From the NCBI RefSeq assembly GCF_000220395.1, contig NW_004087455.1, positions 1 through 20,000 of the forward strand: 20,000 nt of DNA. Direction: 5' to 3'. The position numbers were made by a program, and so were the translations under genes. The notes below the pieces were generated by a model. The model saw only the letters and a list, made by a program, of their open reading frames with translations, ran no database searches and was not told where the DNA came from. Position 1 is the stretch's first letter. Every line of letters starts with the position of its first letter. Shown one piece after another: positions 11,110 through 20,000 of the stretch. Origin of the DNA: Ichthyophthirius multifiliis (taxonomy: Eukaryota; Ciliophora; Oligohymenophorea; Hymenostomatida).

Positions 11110-12001
11110 ATGGGAAATGCTTTCAAAAGGAAAAAACTTCCCCAAAAAATAATTCCTTAATAATAAAATCAAATTTAACCTTAACAAGAAGATCCTCCGT
11201 AACTCCAATAAATTCATTAAGAATCACCTCTCTAATAAAAAGAGTATTAACCAAATTATGATATTGTTGTAGAAAAATAAAATGAATAAAATTAAGAAAT
11301 TTAACAATCTCCGAAGATTCATAAAAAAAGTCCAAAGTAATCTCCATAAAAAAATAAGAGTCCGGACAATAACACATTAAATTTATCAAAAGAATTACCC
11401 GAAATAAACGACTAAAACGACTATTTTACATGTGATATAAGTGAAATTGTATCCGATGAAGATTCTAAAGAAAATCCAGAAGAATAAGCAAAAAGAATAT
11501 TCACGAAAATTCAAAAAATATCACAAATTCCAACTACAAAATAAAACTAAACAGAATTTTTCAATTGGCCATAATAAGGAAAATGCAAAATAATGAGCAC
11601 AAGTTTCAAAATAATATATTCAGTAAAAGAATAAGACCTAAAAATGCAAAAATAATATACTTATCATACAAAATCTAGTCTTATTTGGCAAAAAAACAAT
11701 GATTTTTAAGTTTATGAATTTGTATTAGAAGACGAAGAAATTTTTGATGAAAAAACAAATTAGAATTTTAAACTTTAAAATAATAAAATTACATTTTTGA
11801 TAAGCGATAAAGGAGCTTTTATAGGTATTAATGATGAAAAAGCATATGTAAATAATATGAAAAAAATAAAAAAAGTAAATAAAAGATATTTGGAATAAAA
11901 ATAATATTAACATAAACAAATAACACAAAAAAAAATAAATAAAAATAAAATTATTAATGATACTGAAATTTCAATGAAAAAGTAAAAATAATAATAATAA
12001 T

Positions 12002-12047
<46 letters not shown>

Positions 12048-12769
12048 ATTATTAACTATATATTTAAATATATATATATATATAATATTGTATATTAATA
12101 TATTTATATATATAATATTTATACATATATATTTACTATATAAATAGAATGTGGACTAATTCAGTTCAGGATTTTCTAAATAAGGATTTAAATTATTAAA
12201 GTTAAGAAAATTTAGTTTTTAATGGAAATTTTTGTATTTAATATAATAAAACTAATATTTTTAATTAAAAAAAAATGGAAAATTTTATTAAAGATTAATT
12301 AAACTAAAATTAAAAATATTTTTAGAATTGTTTTAAGAATCCAAAAAGAACTATTTTTGATAAACTTCGTTAATGGAATATTATTGAAGATTAAAATTAA
12401 TAATTAATTCCAAAAAAATATAGATTTCCTTTATTAAAAAAGGAAGATAAAATAATAGGCATTATGTAAGATAATTCTTAATTTAAAAAACTGCATTTAA
12501 TATAAAGTGAGAGTGTCAAATAAATAGTTATTGAACATCAAAAAGACCTTTTTGTAGATGTTTTATTAGATTTTAGATTACTTGTTTTTCTATGGCCTGA
12601 AAAAGAAGATAATTTAAATTAGATTCATTTTTATGAATAATTAAGTGTTTTTAAAGATGTTTGTGATTAAAATTTGAAAAATTTAATACTTGATTTGGCT
12701 TAGATTAGGAATTTACCATTTTCATGTAGACCTAAAAAAGTCAAATAAAAATATTTTGAATTATATTGA
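11110..12769 (+). CDS. Putative N-myristoylated protein of unknown function
   Basis: 497 aa in two exons, 11110-11981 and 12148-12769, joined in frame across a 166-nt GT...AG intron; without the intron the first exon runs meaninglessly into a TA repeat. The start at 11110 is chosen because it gives M-G-N-A-F-K-R-K-K, a good N-myristoylation signal with following basic residues that would help hold the protein at a membrane. A Gln/Pro/Ser-rich stretch follows (to about residue 100), then a folded-looking part with Trp, Cys and acidic patches (about 105-270), and a second folded part in exon 2 (about 290-497) that is rich in L/F/W, for example D-V-L-L-D-F-R-L-L-V-F-L-W-P. No known family was recognised. 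The stop is TGA 12767-12769. The next gene begins 91 bases downstream. Splitting it into two genes (exon 2 also starts with an ATG at 12149) is possible, but exon 1 would then lack a stop. Confidence 0.78.
11988..12042. repeat. (TAA)n then (TA)n microsatellite inside an intron
   Basis: About seven TAA units followed by about 18 TA units, all inside the inferred intron 11982-12147, whose remaining 105 bases are also nearly pure A/T. The array would vary in length without affecting the protein. Confidence 0.85.
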
Positions 12770-12860
12770 TATTTTTTTTTGTTTATAATTTAATTCTCAT
12801 AAATTAAATTTATATTAATTTAAAAAAAAATATATAACTATTATAAAATAAAAAATTAAT

Positions 12861-13720
12861 ATGAGTTAAAATTAGATAGAAACGTTAGAAATGGCAATTT
12901 ATAAAATTTAATAAATTATGAGTTCATAAAATAATTTAGATTAAAAAATGGATAAAGATTAATGTCTTTAATAATATTAAATTTTAAATTCCAAATATTA
13001 CAAAATATAAGTAATGTTAAAAACAGAACGTTAATCTTTAAAAGATTTATATCTTTAAAATGCTAATTTAAATAAAAAATTAGACATAGAGTATTAAAAT
13101 CACCAAACATAACTTTAAAATGGGAAAAAAGTGCTTTTTAATTAAATTGTAAACGATCTTAAAAATTCATTGAAATTAAAAAGAATATAAGATGAAAAAT
13201 TAAAAGAAAAAATATTATAATTAGAATATGTAAATAAACTAGTTAAGGAAAAAGAAATATCTTTCGAAACTATGAATGAATAAATTTCTTAAATATAAAA
13301 AGAAGAAAATTAAATTGAAAAAAGATTGTAAGAATTAAAATAAAAAGTAAAATTTAATATAAAAAAACTATATATTTAAATGTTATTTTGTATAACAAAA
13401 AAAAGATATATGAGATAAAAAAAAATTAAGAAAAATAATATGAAGGTTTAGAATAATATAAAATAATATTTTAATAAGGAAATAAATAATTATATAATTT
13501 AAAAAAAGAACAAATTGATTTAAAAAAAAATTACAGAAAAGCAAAAAATATAAGAAGAATTAAACTAAAAAATAAATTAAATTGAAATATAAAAAGATAG
13601 TTGTTTAAATTAATTAAAAAATGAATAAAAATAATATAATAATAATCTTAAAAAAGTATAAAAAATGGAAATTTAATTAGATGATTTTGAAATAACATAA
13701 ATTAAAAATTATGAAAACAA

Positions 13721-13761
<41 letters not shown>

Positions 13762-13904
13762 GTATTAATAATAGTTATAGTATTTCGTTTGTCTTAAATA
13801 AAGAAATATTTGAAAGTAAAAACATTTGCCCAGGAAGTTATAAATAAATATTTAATGAAGTAAAAAATAATGCAATTTATAATAATGATAATAATATTTT
13901 ATGA
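12861..13904 (+). CDS. Coiled-coil protein with polyasparagine run
   Basis: About 347 aa if read as one frame from ATG 12861 to TGA 13902-13904. Most of it is K/E/Q/L/I-rich with heptad-like spacing of Leu/Ile, typical of a long coiled coil (for example residues 115-165). A run of 13 AAT codons at 13722-13760 gives 13 Asn in a row, then a short folded-looking tail with C-P-G. The middle is ambiguous. The continuous frame is open at 13347-13520 but gives poor, Asn/Lys/Ile-rich sequence. An intron at 13347-13405 followed by frame 2 gives much better coiled-coil sequence (E-G-L-E-Q-Y-K and K-K-E-Q-I-D-L-K-K), but then a one-base change is required at the A9 run 13522-13530 to return. The role is unknown; such proteins are frequent in ciliate cytoskeleton and basal bodies. 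Confidence 0.72.
13722..13760 (+). repeat. (AAT)13 trinucleotide repeat in coding sequence
   Basis: Thirteen perfect AAT triplets, in frame, encoding Asn within the coiled-coil gene. Being a triplet repeat, it can change length without breaking the frame. Confidence 0.92.
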
Positions 13905-14374
13905 AAATACATATTAATTTTTTTTTTAAAAATAAAATATATATTATATAAATATAATAAATTATTTTATATTATTTTTAAATTTCTCTTATAAAAATAT
14001 ATATTTTTTTTTAATATAAAAAAAAATTATAAAGTTATTTTTTTATATATTATATTTCACATAAAAATTTTAAAAAAATATATTTTTATTTAGAATTAGA
14101 TATACATAATAAAATAATTAATATTAATAAAAAATACAAATAAATATTTTATAAGTAAAATATAAATTTATTATTATATTAATTTAAATAAATGTTTTTA
14201 TTATACGTTTTATTATAAAAGAATCAATTTATAGACAGATATATTATATTAAAAAAATATATTAATATCCTTTTTTATTAAAATTACAATTACAAATCAT
14301 AATAAATAAAATTAATAATAAAAAACATAATATAAAATAAAATAAAAAAAAATAATTTAAAATTAATAAATATG

Positions 14375-14433
<59 letters not shown>

Positions 14434-15059
14434 ATTTAAATGAAAAATATTTAAAATTTATATTATAAATTAATTAAATATTTTTATAGTAAGAATATAA
14501 TATATAATAGTATATTATTCTTAAAGATTATGATATACATATAAAAAAAAGTAATAAAATGCCTAGATAATTCAATAAATAATATAGTTACTGAAAAAAA
14601 AATATAAAAACGATATCAAAAAAATTATTCTAAATATATAAAAAAACAAAATTATAAATTTAATATTAAATAAAATAAAATAAAAATAAAAAAAAAAAAA
14701 AATTAATAAATTAAATATATAATATTGTAATATATAAATATTTTAAAATTAATTTATAATTAAAATGTAATATATATATTATATTTGCTAAATAGAAAAA
14801 TAAATAAAAAAATTAATATATAAAAAGTAGATCAAAAAATTGATTTAAAATATTAATTTATTAAATAATAAAAAAAAATATTATAAAAAACAAAAAAAAT
14901 ATAAAATAATTTAATTTTAAAAATATTTAATAATTTATTAAAAATTATAAATATATTTTTATATTAATTTATAAAAAAAAATATAATAAATTATAATTAA
15001 TTTATTTATATTATTTATTTATTTATATATTTTATTATATTAAATATAAATTTTTTAAT
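13905..15059. other. AT-rich spacer between convergent genes
   Basis: No protein-like frame or RNA gene on either strand. It lies between the stop of the plus-strand coiled-coil gene and the stop of the minus-strand POT1-like gene, so it must hold both 3' ends, but no polyadenylation signal stands out from the A/T background. A TA array at 14381-14431 is listed separately. Confidence 0.55.
14381..14431. repeat. (AT)25 microsatellite
   Basis: About 50 bases of perfect AT dinucleotide in the spacer between two convergent genes. Confidence 0.93.
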
Positions 15060-16920
15060 TCAATTTATAAATTATGTTTAAGTTATTCGAAATTAAATTG
15101 TTCCTTCAAAAATAAAAGGTTATATTATTAATTTTAAAGGGTTTTCTAATGTATATTCTTTTTTTAGTTTTTTTATTTTTTTTAATATTTATTTTCATAA
15201 TCACTTATATTATCATTTTTTATTTTTTTTAATTCTATTTCTTAATAAATATCCTTTATATATATTTTTTATATTTTTTTTTTTCTTAATACTTCTTCAT
15301 TTTCTTCTTAAAGAACTAATAATTAAAATACATTTTATTCATCTTCAATTGAAGAATCCTTTACATATAATATATTTTAAAGTACTTTTTTATATTAATT
15401 TCCTATTTCAATTTATTCTGAATCATCAAAAGATATTGCTTTTTCAGAAGAGTCTTAAATATTAATTTTATAAATAGATTTAGTTAAAGTTTAAGGAAGA
15501 ATATCTATAATATAACACTATATTTTGAAATACTAACCTTGTAAATAAAGTTTTAATAAAGCAAAATTTTCTTAAATATTAATAATTTCTTTTAATTATG
15601 TAATTTATTTGACTTTTTATTTCAATATACTCACTTTATTTTATATTAAAAATATTTTTATTTTTTATTTTTTTAACATTTTTAATATTTATGGATTTTT
15701 TCAAAATTTAAACAAAGCTTTTAAAAATTTTAACTTTCGTAAAAAAGTAAGGAATTCTTATCATATTAGTGTATTAATTTTTAATAATTATTATTCACAA
15801 GAACTATATATATATAATTATTAATAATTAAAATTTTAATTAAAATTATAATAAAAATTAAGTATATTTTTATGTTTACATTCCTTCTATAGATTTGATT
15901 TTGACTACATCATTTATCTTAAAATCTCTTTCAAAAGGAAAAATAAAAGAATAATGCCTTTTTGAAGAATCGACTAAATTATATTTATAACCTTAATCTA
16001 ATTTTTAAACTCTTTTTATTTTTAATAACATATCAAAATAGCAATCATTAAATTCATAAGAAAACCAATTAAATTAAGTAACTTTTATAATTATATACGA
16101 TATTTAATTAATAATTTATATGTTCTTTTTTAAAAAATGATTAGTAATATTTACTTATGCTTTATGTAAAATATTATTATGCTAATTTTCTTAAAGAATT
16201 AATTCTATTTTCATAAAAACATTTAATTAAATTTATTCTTCGTTATCACTACTTATTAATTAAAATTGTTTACTTTCTAATTCAAAAATATAAAAGTGAC
16301 TTTTTTCTTTTTTATTTATTAATCCTTATGAAGGTTTTTTATCATGCCCAGGTTTTGTCTTTTTTATATTTTATATATTTTTTATATATTTAAATTCATA
16401 AAATTATTTTTAAAAATACTTAATAGTTTATTAATAATATTATATCTCCTATGTTTTATATAAACGGTAAGTTTTTTTGATTGTGAGAAAATATAATTAA
16501 TTCAAAAAATTTTGTTTAATTTAATGTTTCGTCTATTATTTTTATTTTTTACATATAATCATATTGGCTTTTATATTGAGCTGTAGAATCAATTATTATG
16601 CCAAAAAAATTTACACTCTCAAAGGGATTTTCGATAAGTTCTATTAATGTTTTATACTTTTCCTATTTATTATTTTATAAATAAATAAAGGAACTATATA
16701 ATTATTATTTTAACTGTTTCCATTTTTTTTTTTATATTAATAATTTTAATAGCGGTTTTTAATATAAAATTTGAAAATTTATAAATATATTTATTTTTTA
16801 AAATAAAATGATTTTTTTTTATTTTATAATATTTTAATTTATGAAAATATTATTATAAGACTTAAATAATTATTTTAAATAAAAATAAATTATTAGATTT
16901 GTACACGGATTTTTTGGCAT
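15060..16920 (-). CDS. POT1: POT1 / TEBP-alpha-like telomere single-strand binding protein
   Basis: About 544 aa. Coding order on the minus strand: exon 16920-16420, intron 16419-16359 (61 nt), exon 16358-15880, intron 15879-15804, exon 15803-15678, intron 15677-15634 (44 nt), exon 15633-15205, intron 15204-15158 (47 nt), exon 15157-15060, stop TGA 15062-15060. Residues about 100-205 match the first OB fold of POT1/TEBP-alpha: F-F-G-I-I-I-D-S-T-A, then K-I-I-D-E-T-L, and the hallmark L-P-F-I-Q-N-I-G-D-I-I. A second OB fold follows (F-D-M-L-L-K-I-K-R-V-Q ... I-N-D-V-V-K-I-K). The last two exons (Q-C-Y-I-I-D-I-L-P, ending G-T-I-Q-F-R-I-T-Q-T-Q-F-I-N) look like the C-terminal OB part. In this family these folds bind the G-rich telomere overhang and protect chromosome ends. 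The start is the only in-frame ATG found; residues 20-65 are low complexity and might include an unseen intron. The 15879/15804 splice leaves a one-base mismatch, so that junction is unresolved. The family call is firm; the exact model is not. Confidence 0.82.
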
Positions 16921-17237
16921 TTAGAAAATAATTTTATTTTAATATAAAAATATATAAAAAATAATTGCTTTTCTTATATTATAAAAATAAATAGTTTATT
17001 AAAATAATACATATAAATATTTTATATATAAAATATATTAAATTTTAATTAATTTTATTAATTTATAAATAAAAATTTATTTTTAAAAATAATTATTAGT
17101 TATTGATTAAAAAACATATAATATATTTTTTTAATATTTTATATAAATAATATGTATTTTTTATTTATATAATTATATTAATTTATTGTATTTTATTTTA
17201 ATTATCAATTTTTTATAATAATTTAAATCGATATATT
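16921..17237. other. AT-rich spacer between divergent genes
   Basis: 317 bases between the start of the POT1-like gene (minus) and the start of the putative gene at 17238 (plus). It would hold both promoters. Nothing specific can be recognised in the A/T background. Confidence 0.5.
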
Positions 17238-18033
17238 ATGTTTTTATTTAATAATATAATAAAAAAAAATTACTTCTTTTCCCCTTCATTTATAATTTTA
17301 AAAATCATACTGAAATCTAAAGAATCAAAAAATTCCTTAAAAAAATAATCAGATGAAATAATATAAACTTTAATAAGAAATGTTCAATAAGTTAAGCCTT
17401 ATATTGCTTATTAAGTAATTTTAAATAATAACTGATTTTTAAAATAAAAAATAAAATGGGATTATATTATTAACAATTCATATATTAGGCTTTTGTGCCT
17501 AAGAAAATATATTCTTAGAATAAATAAATAATTTAACATTAAATTTGTGTATAAAAATTATAAAAAAATATTAAAATTCACAATATAGGAAGTGAAGTAT
17601 TCATTTTAATTTCTTTTATACAATTTAAATATAAGAAGCAGATTATTTAACTTATACACAAAAATTTTTAAATAAATATAGAAGAAATGTTAAATTTAAA
17701 AGATTTATTAAATATTTATAAAATATTTGAAAATAACTAATTAAGTTTTATTTTACTATTTTATAAGTTTTTTTGAATTAAATCTATTTATTTTTTCGAA
17801 TTGATAGACTTTAATGCTTCTTTATATCAAATATTTTTTAAATATTTAGAATGCTCTTTTATTCAAAAATTATATTTAATTCACTTAAAATAATTAAGTT
17901 ATTTAAAAATGGTTTCTATAGTATAAAAATGTTAATTTTCTGGCATTTATATAAAGAAATAAATATAATTTATATATATGTATATAAATTATAAACTTTT
18001 AAAAGAGATTAACAATATTATAAATTTATATGA
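17238..18033 (+). CDS. Hypothetical protein, three-exon model
   Basis: 226 aa when exons 17238-17414, 17489-17766 and 17808-18033 are joined. The introns (74 nt GTAATT...TTAG and 41 nt GTTTTT...GATAG) have ordinary borders and the exon sum is divisible by three. The stop is TGA 18031-18033. Support is only the open frames, the slightly raised GC in the first two exons (17270-17410, 17480-17660) and protein-like sequence such as S-D-E-I-I-Q-T-L-I-R-N-V and P-K-K-I-Y-S-Q-N-K. The C-terminal 70 residues are hydrophobic and low complexity and may be noise. If the second intron is not real, translation stops at 17774-17776. No family was recognised. It lies head-to-head with the POT1-like gene and ends 111 bases before the next gene. 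Confidence 0.42.
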
Positions 18034-18144
18034 TAATATATTATATATAAAAATTAAAATTAAAAAAATATATAATTTAAATAAATCTAATAATAAAAAA
18101 ATATTTATAACTTATTTTTATACAATAATAAAAAAAATTAAAAA

Positions 18145-19846
18145 ATGCCTTCAAAATAATAAGTCCAGCTAGAAGCCAGAAAAGAGCATGCAAGAGAATT
18201 AAGAAAAGCCCATTTTCATTTAGGATTTGAAAAAGGTTTTTTTAAATATATATAAAAAATAAACAACATGTTAAAAAAATAAAATAGGAATCTAAAAAGA
18301 AACTGAATCTTAATACTAGGAAGATTACAAAGCATATAATTTAGAAGCAGCATAAAAAACTAAAGATGAAATGCAGAAACTCCAAAAAGATTTAAGATCA
18401 AATCATTATATATTAGGAACCGATAATGACGCAAGTAAAATATTTATTTCAACAGCTGCCTAATCATTTTAGTAGCCAAAAAATCCCCAAATATCACAAT
18501 TATCTTTAGAAACAAAAAACGATTTGCGAAGCCACCATTTTAATTTAGGATATTCAAAAGATCCTGAAATATCTGATTATAAAATTAACTATGACCCCAA
18601 GTAAATCAACTTAGATGTCTTAAAAGATAAAAAAGAACAAATAAACATGCTAAGGAAACACAATCATGACTTCGGAGATAATAAAGACTATTACTCATCC
18701 ATTTATAATGAGAATTTTAGTAAAACATATGATCCTTAATACTTAAAACAAGGTAAATCCAAGCAAGAAATTCTCGAATAAATAATCGAACTGAGAAAAA
18801 CAAACCTTTCAATGGGAAATAATAATCCTTAATATACTTCAGAAGCTATGGCTGAGTTTAATGTTAAGCCTTCTGCCTGTAGAGCTTTGATGGATTAGAA
18901 TTTGAAAAAACTAATTTCGTTTTAGGGGATGATAAGGATTTATTTCATACTATATTTAAAGATAATTTTAAAGGAGAATAACTTTCTTAGCACGATCCTA
19001 ATAAAATAAAAGCTTTGTCAAAAGATTTAAGATGTTAATTTTATTTTTGATTTATAATATTTTTTTATTTTTCTATTTTAAAAAACTAAAAAAGCTGCAC
19101 ATTTTACACTTGGAAACGATCCAAGAGCCTTTCTTTCAGAAGCTCATAGAAATTTTGTTTAACCTGGAAAAGATGTCTTGAATTAAGCTACTGATATGTC
19201 TTATTTATATAAAAATCATTTTAATTTAGAAGGATTTGGAGGTACTGATCCAACAAAGCATTATGTTTCAGACTATAAAAATAATTTTGGAAAAAAAGAA
19301 CTAGAAAAAAATGCAAAAATAAGAGATGAAAAAGCAGACAGAAAATCAAATATTGTTTTAGGTTCTGATTAAATAGAAGATTAATTTAAATCTGAAGCTT
19401 AAAAGAAGTATATTTAATTTAATTTTTTTATAAAAATATAAAAAAAAAATATTAGTTTTATTGATTTTGGGAGATAAAATAGAACTGCTCTAGAATAATA
19501 AGCATTAAATGACTTACGAACACACCATTATTAATTTGGTACAGACCCCTAAAATATGATTTCGGAGGCTAAAGATACTTTTGTTGATAAAAGTAAAATT
19601 GCAAACTAAAGTAAATTAGATTAGGAACTTATCAAAGATCTTAGAAAAAATCACTTCGAATATGGAACTTCTAAAGGAGAATATTCTACTACAATGTAGG
19701 ATATTGGAAAATACTAAGGACCCCCGTCTAAATTAGACCCTGTTTTAGCTAAAGATCTTAGATCTCATCATTTCTGTGAACAAGATAATCATTAATATTA
19801 TAATACTACTTATAGAATTGATTTTGTATATCCTGAAGGTGTTTGA
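18145..19846 (+). CDS. Tandem D-L-R-x-x-H-F-x-L-G repeat protein, probably structural
   Basis: About 507 aa in four exons: 18145-18235, 18288-19033, 19095-19407, 19474-19846. The introns are 52, 61 and 66 nt with GT...AG borders, and the stop is TGA 19844-19846. The protein consists of about eleven degenerate units of roughly 35-50 residues. Each centres on (D/E)-L-R-(K/S)-x-H-(F/Y)-x-(L/F)-G, followed by T/N-D and, later, an aromatic-rich S-x-x-x-x-x-F or Y segment. Clear copies are at residues 18-27, 65-74, 109-118 and 151-160, with further ones near 18900-18930, 19085-19110, 19215-19230, 19510-19535, 19640-19665 and 19755-19775. One A is missing at the A6 run 18905-18910; on both sides the repeat pattern continues perfectly, so the frame change is not biological decay of the domain. 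No transmembrane segment or signal peptide is seen. Regular short repeats of this kind are seen in proteins that line microtubule walls in cilia; that role is an inference. Base composition is the least AT-rich in the window. Confidence 0.85.
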
Positions 19847-19851
19847 ACATT

Positions 19852-19899
<48 letters not shown>

Positions 19900-20000
19900 T
19901 TTAAATAAATTTTTTTTATTTAATTATATATATATATTATTATGTATTTTTTTTATTTTATTAGTTTTTAAAAAGTTAGCATTTTATAGAATTTTTTTTT
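19847..20000. other. AT-rich 3' flank
   Basis: Downstream of the repeat-protein stop. It contains a TA microsatellite and T-rich sequence, with no coding signal before the window ends. Confidence 0.55.
19854..19896. repeat. (TA)n microsatellite
   Basis: About 43 bases of perfect TA repeat, starting eight bases after the stop codon of the repeat-protein gene, so it probably lies in its 3' untranslated region. Confidence 0.92.

Noticed and set aside
11026..11389. Two overlapping minus-strand frames
   Set aside because: Antisense to exon 1 of the putative myristoylated protein, which has better composition and an in-frame join to exon 2.
11725..11928. Minus-strand hydrophobic frame
   Set aside because: Antisense to the Lys/Glu-rich part of exon 1 of the same gene.
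15609..15824. Plus-strand frame of 71 codons
   Set aside because: Phe/Asn/Tyr-rich shadow of the POT1-like gene on the other strand.
17978..18172. Plus-strand frame of 64 codons upstream of and into the repeat gene
   Set aside because: Ile/Lys/Asn/Tyr-only composition, and it overlaps the start of the repeat protein in another frame.
4811..18910. Euplotes-type programmed frameshifting
   Set aside because: Shifts go in both directions, sit at plain A-runs, and the code here differs from that of Euplotes (TAA/TAG are Gln, not stops); error is more likely without transcript evidence.
1..20000. tRNA, rRNA, CRISPR or bacterial features
   Set aside because: No GC-containing cloverleaf-like islands, no spaced direct repeats, no Shine-Dalgarno-led operons; introns and the reassigned code mark a eukaryote.

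Overview
This is nuclear DNA of a ciliate that uses the code in which TAA and TAG mean glutamine and only TGA stops. The composition is extremely AT-rich (GC looks near 15%; not computed). With the standard code almost no gene is visible. With TAA/TAG read as Gln, long proteins with recognisable domains appear, each ending at TGA. Several genes need short (about 38-166 nt) GT...AG introns to stay in frame. The combination fits an oligohymenophorean such as Ichthyophthirius or Tetrahymena. The extreme AT content favours an Ichthyophthirius-like genome, but the species is inferred, not shown.

Layout. 1-924 is gene-free AT-rich DNA with microsatellites. 925-1665 (-) is a decayed leishmanolysin (M8) peptidase copy. 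1666-3670 is gene-free. 3671-5230 (+) is a second, far better preserved leishmanolysin with signal peptide, complete zinc site and Cys-rich tail, but carrying one in-frame TGA and two one-base frame changes. From 6419 to 13904 five genes lie close together on the plus strand: a sterol-oxidase/fatty-acid-hydroxylase membrane enzyme (6419-7579), a ubiquitin-like-fold plus Asn/Gln/Ser-rich protein (7703-9350), a protein with a C-terminal ankyrin unit (9557-10819), a putative N-myristoylated protein with one microsatellite-filled intron (11110-12769), and a coiled-coil protein with an Asn run (12861-13904).

The minus strand 16920-15060 carries a five-exon gene for a POT1/TEBP-alpha-like telomere single-strand binding protein. 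Divergent from it is a weakly supported three-exon gene (17238-18033). The window ends with a four-exon gene (18145-19846) for a protein made of about eleven degenerate copies of a D-L-R-x-x-H-F-x-L-G motif, probably structural.

The genes do not form one pathway. They are typical monocistronic eukaryotic neighbours. The strongest points of interest are the divergently oriented peptidase pair caught at two stages of decay, the repeat protein, the telomere protein that standard gene finding misses, and a recurring pattern of single-base frame changes at A-runs in otherwise intact genes. That pattern is either sequence error in homopolymers or something biological.
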